From assembly GCA_025935235.1 (NCBI GenBank), contig JAICVT010000165.1, forward strand, positions 1-9,436: a stretch of DNA of 9,436 bases. The letters are read 5' to 3'. Origin of the DNA: Ktedonobacterales bacterium. Lineage in GTDB: Bacteria > Chloroflexota > Ktedonobacteria > Ktedonobacterales > JADMIN01. Position numbers and translations under genes: made by a program. The number at the start of each line of letters is the position of its first letter. Position 1 is the stretch's first letter. Shown here piece after piece: positions 1-5,185 of this stretch. The notes beneath the pieces are model-generated. The model searched no databases. It saw only the letters and a program-made list of their open reading frames with translations, and was not told the DNA's origin.

Positions 1-614
1 CGCAGCGCGCGCGCATTGGCGGAGAACATCAGCTTGGTCTCGGTGGCGTTGGGCAGCACGCTACGCGCCGCCTCGCGCGCCATCTTCATGCGCGCCGTGC
101 GCCCCAGGTCGGGATGCTCCGCCTGCACCTTGGCCGCCAGCTTCTCCACCAGCCCCTTATACGCCTCGTGCGTCTGCTCGATGGCCGCCAGCCAGCTCGC
201 GTGCAGTTCCGGATCGCTGGCGATGATGCCCGGCTCGACAAAGTCGGCGGTGGACTCGTCTACGTAGCGCTGAGAAAGTTGCGAAATTCCCGTGCCAGCG
301 CGATGTCGCACCAGCTCATGCGTGAAGCTGCGCGAGACGCCGGTGATGAGCAGATCCCACACGGCATGCTCCAGCACCGAGCCATGCCCTTGCCCGACCA
401 GATTACCGATGTAGGAGGCGTTGGTCTTGCGGAACTGCTTCGAGCCCAGCGACATATAACAGACTCTGCCCGCCAGCTCCACGATCAGTTCAGAGCCGCG
501 CTCGGAGTCCGTCTCCCACTCCGTCTCGTGGTCTGCCAGGAAGCGCTGTACCGCCTCCTGATCAATAGTCTGGCGACCAACGATGTATATCTCAGGCTCG
601 GTGATTATCCGCAT
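1..614 (-). CDS. thyX: Flavin-dependent thymidylate synthase ThyX, 5' part (runs off left edge)
   Basis: ThyX makes dTMP from dUMP in the cytoplasm, using methylene-tetrahydrofolate, FAD and NADPH; it replaces ThyA in many bacteria. The visible 204 residues start MRIITEPEIYIVGRQTID. Recognisable blocks are GRVCYMS (49-55), GHGSVLEHAVWDLLITGVSRSFTHELVRHR (about 76-105), then AGTGISQLSQRYVDES, and near the edge ARSVLPNATETKLMFSANARAL. The RHR signature is followed by eight residues before the Ser of SQRY, where the textbook motif is RHR-x7-S. The AGxGxSQLSQRY form is, from memory, a known ThyX lineage. The ATG at 614 fits the family N-terminus and has a purine-rich ribosome site (GGAAGGGAG, 633-625) ten bases upstream. 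The C-terminus lies outside the window. It reads in the same direction as the small ORF and rsmE upstream, with gaps near 157 bases, so co-transcription is possible but not shown. Confidence 0.94.
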   Translation of the reverse strand, partial: MRIITEPEIYIVGRQTIDQEAVQRFLADHETEWETDSERGSELIVELAGRVCYMSLGSKQFRKTNASYIGNLVGQGHGSVLEHAVWDLLITGVSRSFTHELVRHRAGTGISQLSQRYVDESTADFVEPGIIASDPELHASWLAAIEQTHEAYKGLVEKLAAKVQAEHPDLGRTARMKMAREAARSVLPNATETKLMFSANARAL

Positions 615-620
615 GCGGGC

Positions 621-693
621 GCGTCTCCCTTCCGGCGGCCCGTCACGCTGGCGGGCAGGCGCCCGTATCGTACCATCCCGCGCGGGGAGACGC
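621..693 (-). promoter_or_regulatory. Inverted repeat in thyX leader that includes the ribosome binding site
   Basis: GCGTCTCCC at 621-629 and GGGAGACGC at 685-693 are perfect 9-base complements separated by 55 bases. In a thyX transcript that starts upstream of 693, the upstream arm would pair with the Shine-Dalgarno region just before the ATG and hide it. Against this, a possible extended -10 element lies inside the loop (TGG then TACGAT, minus strand, 672-667). If that is the real promoter, the 5' arm is not transcribed and the pairing cannot form in RNA. No known riboswitch class is recognised. Confidence 0.3.
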
Positions 694-772
694 TAGCAGC
701 GGACACACAGCAGCGGCGGTCGCGCGACGAGCGCCGAACGACCGCACGCTGCTCACTTCACGGCAGGTGGCG

Positions 773-1084
773 TTACGGCAGGCGAGGCGTGTCTTCGTCC
801 CCCAGCGAGGGGCCCTCGTCAATCACGTCAACTCCGCGCGCCTCGCCAACATGCGAGCGATCCACCACCGTGCGGCCGTGGGCCTCGATGTCGGGTCGCT
901 CCGCATCGGTCACGACATCGCGCCCATGCGTCGCGCCCGCGCGGGTGACATCCTCCACCTCGCGGCCACGGGTCTCGGCCTCGTCTGATTCGTGCTCGTT
1001 CTCGGCCAGCGGCCGCTCATCCATCGGACTGAACGCATGCAGATCGTCATCTCTGCCGGCTCGATCAGCGCCATCTGTTCGCAT
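773..1084 (-). CDS. Possible small acidic hydrophilic protein, unknown function
   Basis: This 103-residue frame starts MRTDGADRAGRDDDLHAF and ends EDTPRLP. I do not recognise a family. It has 29 Asp/Glu (28 percent) and no Lys, Cys, Trp, Tyr or Gln. It has no hydrophobic segment and no signal peptide, so if made it is probably soluble and largely disordered. In favour: it fills the gap between rsmE and thyX on their strand, third-position GC is about 73 percent, in keeping with a GC-rich coding frame, and AAAGGAAG lies 11 bases before the ATG, with an in-frame stop just upstream fixing the start. Met21 is an alternative start. Against: the reduced residue set could come from a chance open frame in GC-rich DNA. 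Competing plus-strand frames look like shadows. Confidence 0.45.
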   Translation of the reverse strand: MRTDGADRAGRDDDLHAFSPMDERPLAENEHESDEAETRGREVEDVTRAGATHGRDVVTDAERPDIEAHGRTVVDRSHVGEARGVDVIDEGPSLGDEDTPRLP

Positions 1085-1230
1085 GGTCCATCACGCTTCC
1101 TTTCCGCGCGGCGCCTGGTCGGCCAGGATGCCCTTCATCGGCCCACCGGCGCCGCTTCAGCCTGATCTGGGGGCTGCAGCATCATCCCAGCATCTTTGAG
1201 GCCAGCGAGGCGGCGCTCGGCGCAGCGTAG

Positions 1231-1250
1231 CTCAGCGCGGCTCAGCGCGG
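1231..1250. repeat. Tandem 10-base duplication over the rsmE stop codon
   Basis: CTCAGCGCGG occurs twice head to tail, at 1231-1240 and 1241-1250. The rsmE stop (TGA, minus strand, 1244-1242) lies in the right-hand copy. The left copy gives a second TGA in another frame. It is probably a replication-slippage product. The rest of 1085-1241 holds only tiny minus-strand frames of about 15 codons that I do not regard as genes. Confidence 0.5.
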
Positions 1251-2024
1251 CGGACCGCTGTTGAGCGCCCCCAGCGCGTCCATCGCCAGAGCGGCAGCGA
1301 CGATGGCGGCGGTCTCCGCGCGCAAGATGCGCGGGCCGAGCGTCACCGGCAGCGCGCCCGCCGCCCGCGCCCGCTCCACCTCGCGCGCCGAGAATCCGCC
1401 CTCTGGGCCGATGTAGAGCCAGATGTCGGGCTGCGCCTCACCCGCACGGAGCGCCGCCGCCTCAGCCCGCAGAGTCGCCGTGAGCGAAGCGGCGGCTTCC
1501 TCCTCCCACGGGATCACGCGGATGGCGTTGGCGGGCGCGGCGTCCAGCGCCTCCTCCAACGCGCAGGGAACGGCCAGCTCCGGCAGCCATGCGCCGCCGC
1601 ACTGCTCCAGCGCCTCCGCTACGATGCGCTCGTAGCGCCGTCGCCGGGCCGCGCCAAACTCCTCGGTCGCCGCCACCGCGCGCTCCGTCACCAGCGGCTG
1701 AAAGGTCGCTACGCCCAGCTCCGTTCCCTTCTGCAGCGCCCACTCGAAGCGCGCCGCCTTCAGCAGCCCCAGGCAGAGCGTCAGCCGCACGGCGGGCTGC
1801 GGCAGCCCCTCCTGCCGTTCGCCCACGCGCGCGGTCACCTCACGCCGCGCCACGCGCACGATCTCAGCGGGATATTCGCTGCCCGCGCCATCCAGCAGGC
1901 GCAGCGTCGCGCCGGAGCCGAGCCGCAGCACATCGCGCGCCTGATGCGCTATCTCGTCTGGCAGTGTCAGCTCCGCTCCGGGAACCAGCGCCACGCCGCT
2001 GAGCAGGAAACGACCCGCTGGCAT
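1242..2024 (-). CDS. rsmE: 16S rRNA (uracil-1498-N3)-methyltransferase RsmE
   Basis: RsmE is a SPOUT-fold methyltransferase that uses S-adenosylmethionine to methylate N3 of U1498 in 16S rRNA, near the decoding centre of the 30S subunit. The 260-residue length is usual. Residues 1-70 form the PUA-like RNA-binding part (RFLLSG, then LPDEIAHQARDVLRLGSG). The catalytic part shows LLKAARFEWALQKGTELGV (87-105), IGPEGGFSAREVE (205-217) and the knot region LGPRILRAETA (229-239). Residues 140-148 read EQCGGAWLP where the family usually has EQ-S-G-R, so the common Arg is Gly here. The start at 2024 fits the family N-terminus and follows AGAGAGG nine bases upstream. It is divergent from acuI and reads the same way as prmA, often its direct neighbour in other genomes. 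Confidence 0.96.
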   Translation of the reverse strand: MPAGRFLLSGVALVPGAELTLPDEIAHQARDVLRLGSGATLRLLDGAGSEYPAEIVRVARREVTARVGERQEGLPQPAVRLTLCLGLLKAARFEWALQKGTELGVATFQPLVTERAVAATEEFGAARRRRYERIVAEALEQCGGAWLPELAVPCALEEALDAAPANAIRVIPWEEEAAASLTATLRAEAAALRAGEAQPDIWLYIGPEGGFSAREVERARAAGALPVTLGPRILRAETAAIVAAALAMDALGALNSGPPR

Positions 2025-2208
2025 CGGAGACCGCCTCTCTCGCCGCGCCGCGCCCCATCCGGCGGAGCGAGCCGTCCGTCAGTCTATCGCAGCAGCGGCC
2101 ATGCGCGCCAGAGATGGTTCACGGATTGTCGCGTCGCGCCCAGATGTCATACCCTGCCAGCAGCGAAAGACTGTCGGCAGCATTGGCACTGGAGGCAAGA
2201 GCAACGCC

Positions 2209-3201
2209 ATGACAGATACGTTCAAGGCGCTCATCCTGAACGAGCGCGATGGCCAGGTTACCTCATCTATCGAGCAGATCGGGCGCGACCGGCTCCCAGA
2301 GGGCGATGTGCTGGTGCGCGTGGCCTATTCTGGACTCAACTACAAGGATGGCCTGGCGCTGGCCGGGCAGAACAAAGTCGTGCGCTTCTACCCGATGGTT
2401 CCCGGCATAGATTTCTCTGGCACGGTGGAGGAGTCGTCGTCGGAGCAGTTCAAGCCGGGCGATCAGGTCGTGCTGACGGGCTGGGGCGTCGGCGAGCGCC
2501 ACTGGGGCGGCTACGCCCAGTATGCGCGCGTCAAGAGCGACTGGCTCGTGCCGCTGCACGCCGACATTGACCTCAAGCAGGCGATGGCCATCGGCACGGC
2601 GGGCGTCACCGCCATGCTGGCCATCATCACGCTGGAGGAACACGGCATGCGGCCCGATGGGCATGAGGCGCTGGTGACAGGGGCATCGGGCGGCGTCGGC
2701 AGCCTGGCGGTGGCGATGCTGGCGCGGCTGGGCTATCAGGTGGTCGCCGAGACGGGCAAGCCCGAAATGAGCGACTATCTCAAGTCGCTCGGCGCGCACG
2801 AGATCCTGGATCGCGCGGCGCTGGCGCCCAGCGGCGGCCCGCTCGGCTCGGCGCGCTGGGGCGGCGTGGTGGATACCGTCGGCGGCGAGATGCTGGCGGG
2901 CGCGCTGCGCACGCTGGCTTACGGCGCAAGCGTGGCATCCTGTGGCAACGCTGGCGGCTTCACGGTCAACACCACCGTGCTGCCGTTCATCCTGCGCGGC
3001 AATAACGTGCTGGGCATAGACTCGCTGCCCGTGCCGCAAGCGCGCCGCATCGCCATCTGGGACCGCATCGCGACTGACCTGCCGCGCAGCGCCATCGAGC
3101 GGACGATGGAGGTCATCCCGCTGGAGCAGGCGCGCTCAAAAGCCGATCAGATCCTCGCGGCGCGCACCACCGGCCACATCGTGGTAGACGTGAACGCCTG
3201 A
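2209..3201 (+). CDS. acuI: YhdH/AcuI-family zinc-free NADPH oxidoreductase (probable acrylyl-CoA reductase)
   Basis: The 330-residue protein belongs to the YhdH/YhfP branch of the medium-chain dehydrogenase superfamily. AcuI members reduce acryloyl-CoA to propanoyl-CoA with NADPH in the cytoplasm. Visible marks are SGLNYKDGLALAG (41-53), PMVPGIDFSGTV (62-73), GTAGVTAMLAI (129-139), the nucleotide-binding TGASGGVGS (157-165), LKSLGAHEIL (191-200), WGGVVDTVGG (217-226) and VLPFILRGNNVLGIDS (257-272). The Cys and His zinc ligands of alcohol dehydrogenases are absent, as expected. The frame is open back to 2101, but MTDTFKALIL at 2209 matches the family N-terminus and follows GGAGG (2191-2195) at a rather long 13 bases. 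A weak extended -10 (TGTCATACC, 2145-2153) lies upstream. The gene stands alone between divergent rsmE and a converging membrane-protein gene. The substrate is inferred from the family. Confidence 0.92.
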   Translation: MTDTFKALILNERDGQVTSSIEQIGRDRLPEGDVLVRVAYSGLNYKDGLALAGQNKVVRFYPMVPGIDFSGTVEESSSEQFKPGDQVVLTGWGVGERHWGGYAQYARVKSDWLVPLHADIDLKQAMAIGTAGVTAMLAIITLEEHGMRPDGHEALVTGASGGVGSLAVAMLARLGYQVVAETGKPEMSDYLKSLGAHEILDRAALAPSGGPLGSARWGGVVDTVGGEMLAGALRTLAYGASVASCGNAGGFTVNTTVLPFILRGNNVLGIDSLPVPQARRIAIWDRIATDLPRSAIERTMEVIPLEQARSKADQILAARTTGHIVVDVNA

Positions 3202-3202
3202 G

Positions 3203-3238
3203 GCCCCCATCCCCTCCCCCGCCAAGGCGGGAGAGGGG
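3203..3238 (-). terminator. GC-rich hairpin with G-run tail at a convergent junction (repeat copy 1)
   Basis: CCCCTCCCCCGCC (3211-3223) and GGCGGGAGAGGGG (3226-3238) pair along 13 bases with one mismatch and only AA between them. The hairpin lies between the stops of acuI and the converging membrane-protein gene, so it could end transcription from both sides, though no T-run follows. Read on the minus strand, the hairpin is followed by runs GGGGG-A-GGGG-AT-GGGGG. The same order of hairpin and G-runs recurs on the plus strand at 8352-8391, so this is also a member of a dispersed repeat. Confidence 0.6.
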
Positions 3239-3256
3239 AGCCGCGCTGGGCGCCAC

Positions 3257-3808
3257 TCACAGCGGCTTATAGGGGAAAGCGGAGCGCTCGACCGGGACAG
3301 CGGGCTTGGTCGGCTCGACCGGCTCGACCGGCTCGATCAGATAGATCCACATCAGCGCGACGCCGCCGACCACCATCAAGGTCAGCAGCACCCCGGCCAC
3401 GGTCAACGCTGTCAGCCCAAAGCGGTTGAACTCTTGCGGAAACAGGCCAACCACGGCGGTCAGCGTGAAGAGAATCAGCTCCATAATCCGCGTGAGCGCT
3501 CCGACGCGGGAAGGCATAGCGCTCTTCTGGAGGCTCCCCAGCATCAGCACGGTCTCGATGACCCCTACGGCGCTCGTGACCACGAACGCCACGCGCCAGA
3601 TCGCCGTCGCCTGAATGGCCAACATTGCCAGCAGACTCATCGTGCCAGGCAGCAAGAAGTAGAGCGAGATGTTGACGATCATGCGACGCCGCTCGGCCTT
3701 GCCGCTCCACTCCTGATACTTCGTTTGCAGGACGATCAGCCAGAACCCCAGCAGCGTAAAACACACCTGCGAGACCGTCTGGTAGAACGTCTCCAACTGC
3801 GCGGCCAT
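3257..3808 (-). CDS. Five-helix membrane protein of unknown function
   Basis: I do not recognise a family for this 183-residue protein. It has five probable membrane helices at about 12-28, 44-66, 71-91, 108-124 and 130-158. Basic residues lie between helices 1 and 2 (KAERRR, 37-42). The short hydrophilic C-terminus contains a proline/glutamate stretch (EPVEPVEPTKPAVPVER, 159-175). There is no catalytic motif, cleaved signal or transporter signature. The ATG at 3808 is backed by a strong ribosome site (AGGAGGGGAG, about seven bases upstream). It lies between prmA and rsmE on their strand and converges on acuI. The hydrophobic pattern and the ribosome site argue that it is real. The overlapping minus-strand frame at 3267-3890 lacks these and is a shadow. 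Confidence 0.85.
   Translation of the reverse strand: MAAQLETFYQTVSQVCFTLLGFWLIVLQTKYQEWSGKAERRRMIVNISLYFLLPGTMSLLAMLAIQATAIWRVAFVVTSAVGVIETVLMLGSLQKSAMPSRVGALTRIMELILFTLTAVVGLFPQEFNRFGLTALTVAGVLLTLMVVGGVALMWIYLIEPVEPVEPTKPAVPVERSAFPYKPL
3312..3338 (-). repeat. In-frame 9-base tandem repeat encoding (V/I)-E-P
   Basis: GGCTCGACC is repeated at 3312-3320 and 3321-3329, with a one-base variant (GGCTCGATC) at 3330-3338. On the minus strand it reads as three successive Ile/Val-Glu-Pro units just after the last membrane helix of the 3257-3808 protein. Because the unit is three codons, slippage would lengthen or shorten the tail without a frameshift. Confidence 0.75.
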
Positions 3809-3855
3809 GTTCTGCTCCCCTCCTCCACCTCCCAGGCCAGCGCGAGCGATGGGAC

Positions 3856-3906
3856 GTGGTAGAACCAGCGGTGAACCATCCCCTTGGCACGCCGCGATTC
3901 TACCAC
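3856..3906. promoter_or_regulatory. Spaced inverted repeat upstream of the membrane-protein gene
   Basis: GTGGTAGAA (3856-3864) and TTCTACCAC (3898-3906) are perfect complements 33 bases apart, 11 of 12 matching if extended outward. The pair lies between prmA and the membrane-protein gene, about 50 bases before the latter's ATG. On the minus strand the outer arm contains TAGAAT (3902-3897), one base from the -10 consensus, but no convincing -35 is seen. It could be a paired operator, an RNA stem in the leader, or the 3' end signal of prmA; sequence alone does not decide. Confidence 0.35.
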
Positions 3907-3946
3907 ATGGCGCCTGGAGTCCGTAGAGGCGGATGAGAGCCTGCCA

Positions 3947-4915
3947 TCAGCGCGCTGCGCGGCGGCCGATCAGCGTCACCCAGTCGTTCTCCACGATCTC
4001 GCGGATGTCTGACAGGCCAGCGGCCACCAGCGCGCCGATAGCCTCAGCGCGTCGCTCCTCGATGATGCCGCTGGCGATCAGCGCGCCACCGGGGCGCGTG
4101 GCCCGCAGCAGCGCGGGCGCGAGCTGGGTGACGACACGCGCGATGATGTTGGCCAGCACCAGGTCAAACGTCCCGATCTCGGCGCCCAGGAACGCGATCC
4201 CCGGCGGCAGCGGGAAGTATGGCTCGCCATCGGCGCCTTCCAGCGTGGCGACGCGCGCATCAACGCGCTCGGCCAGCCCGTTCAGCCGCGCGTTCTCGAT
4301 GGTCGCCTCGACCGCCACGCCGCTCACGTCAATCGCCAGCGCGCTGGCCGCTCCCAGCTTCAGCGCGGCCAGCGAGAGGATGCCTGAGCCGCAGCCGACA
4401 TCTAGCACGCGGTCGCCGGTGCGCGTGGCCTCCTCGACCAGCCGCACGCAGTTGCGCGTGGTGGGATGTAGCCCCGTGCCAAACGCCATGCCGGGGTCCA
4501 GTTCGATCACCACCTGATCGCCGGTCGGCGCGTACTCGCGCCACGACGGCCTCACCACCACGCGCTCGCCGAGCCGCAGCGGATGGTAGTACTCCTTCCA
4601 GGCGTTGGCCCAGTCTTCCTCCGCCACACGCTTCGATCCCAGCTCGCCAATCGCCTCCGGCGCGATCTGCCGCAGCCGCCACAGCCCCTCCTCGATGCGC
4701 GCGCGCGTCTGCTCGGCGTCGGCGTCATCGGGAATCCACACGCGGCAGGTCACAGGGGCGCCGGGAATCGGCGTGTGCTCCTGGCCATCATCGCGCAGCT
4801 CGAACGGCTCTTCGATGGCCACCCCGCCCTGCGTATAGCGGCTGATGACCTCCGTAATGGATTCAATCGTCTCTGGATCGGCGGTGACGCTCAGTTCAAG
4901 CCAGTACGCGGGCAT
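3947..4915 (-). CDS. prmA: Ribosomal protein L11 methyltransferase PrmA
   Basis: PrmA uses S-adenosylmethionine to methylate ribosomal protein L11 at several amino groups in the cytoplasm. The 322-residue protein has the N-terminal L11-recognition domain (MPAYWLELSV to about residue 90), a linker with DWANAWKEYYHPLRLGERVVVRPSW (101-125), the PrmA signature LDPGMAFGTGLHPTT (139-153), and a Rossmann domain with SAM motif LDVGCGSGIL (171-180), acidic AIDVSG (194-199), catalytic-loop DLVLANIIA (251-259) and SGIIEER (282-288). The frame continues open upstream to 6502, but that part is antisense to the TPR gene. Met at 4915 matches the family N-terminus and has GGGAG ten bases before it. A TTGACG (minus, 5034-5029) about 115 bases upstream is a possible -35. 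It diverges from the TPR gene and reads toward rsmE. Confidence 0.96.
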   Translation of the reverse strand: MPAYWLELSVTADPETIESITEVISRYTQGGVAIEEPFELRDDGQEHTPIPGAPVTCRVWIPDDADAEQTRARIEEGLWRLRQIAPEAIGELGSKRVAEEDWANAWKEYYHPLRLGERVVVRPSWREYAPTGDQVVIELDPGMAFGTGLHPTTRNCVRLVEEATRTGDRVLDVGCGSGILSLAALKLGAASALAIDVSGVAVEATIENARLNGLAERVDARVATLEGADGEPYFPLPPGIAFLGAEIGTFDLVLANIIARVVTQLAPALLRATRPGGALIASGIIEERRAEAIGALVAAGLSDIREIVENDWVTLIGRRAAR

Positions 4916-4993
4916 CGTGCGCTCTCTCCCGTTGCTGCTTCGCGGCCCTGCGGCCTCGCTCTCATCTTCCTCCACCCGCTGGCAGAGCCGACA

Positions 4994-5013
4994 CAGTTTC
5001 GCCCAGTTTCGCC
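4994..5013. repeat. Perfect 10-base tandem repeat upstream of prmA
   Basis: CAGTTTCGCC occurs at 4994-5003 and again at 5004-5013, followed by CA of a third start. The ten-base spacing is about one helical turn, so both copies face the same side of the DNA. On the minus strand the repeats sit 15 bases downstream of a TTGACG (5034-5029), where a -10 element or an operator for prmA would fall. The best -10 match there is weak (GAAACT). Confidence 0.5.
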
Positions 5014-5070
5014 CACGCCGCCGCCGCGCGTCAACTTCACAGCGTCGGCAGGTCGCTCTACCCGGCGCCT

Positions 5071-5100
5071 TTGACGCGCCAGCGCCTCGCGCCGTATTGT
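5071..5100 (+). promoter_or_regulatory. Candidate sigma-70 type promoter for the TPR gene
   Basis: TTGACG (5071-5076, five of six to the -35 consensus) and TATTGT (5095-5100, four of six to the -10 consensus) are 18 bases apart. Transcription would start near 5107, leaving a leader of about 79 bases before the ATG at 5186. It is the best-looking promoter in the divergent prmA/TPR gap (4916-5185). Confidence 0.45.
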
Positions 5101-5141
5101 GCTGTGTGGAGATGGCGAGCGAATTGCGCGCAGGATACAAC

Positions 5142-5163
5142 AGGTACACGCGAGATACACGCG
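5142..5163 (+). repeat. 11-base direct repeat in the TPR gene leader
   Basis: AGGTACACGCG (5142-5152) is followed at once by AGATACACGCG (5153-5163), one mismatch. A related AGGATACAAC precedes them at 5132-5141. The run lies between the candidate start of transcription and the ribosome site, where a regulator could bind DNA or RNA. It may also be a simple duplication. Confidence 0.45.
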
Positions 5164-5185
5164 CGGGCGGCAAAGGGGCAAGAGC

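Noticed and set aside
1091..1190. Two tiny overlapping minus-strand frames (15-16 codons, joined by ATGA) ahead of the 103-codon ORF
   Set aside because: They have weak ribosome sites and no recognisable peptide. Frames this short occur often by chance.
114..1199. 361-codon plus-strand open frame over thyX and the gap beyond
   Set aside because: Its translation is Arg/Ser/Pro-rich with no domain, and it is antisense to a clear thyX. The frame is a GC-rich shadow.
2101..2208. Upstream extension of acuI by 36 residues
   Set aside because: The extra residues show no family similarity, and the Met at 2209 matches the YhdH N-terminus and has GGAGG ahead of it.
3267..3890. 207-codon minus-strand frame overlapping the membrane-protein gene
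   Set aside because: It is Arg/Gly/Asp-rich with no pattern, whereas the overlapping frame at 3257-3808 shows regular membrane helices and a strong ribosome site.
5099..5185. Upstream extension of the TPR protein by 29 residues
   Set aside because: It would begin inside the candidate -10 element (5095-5100) and is not repeat-like; the Met at 5186 has a better ribosome site.
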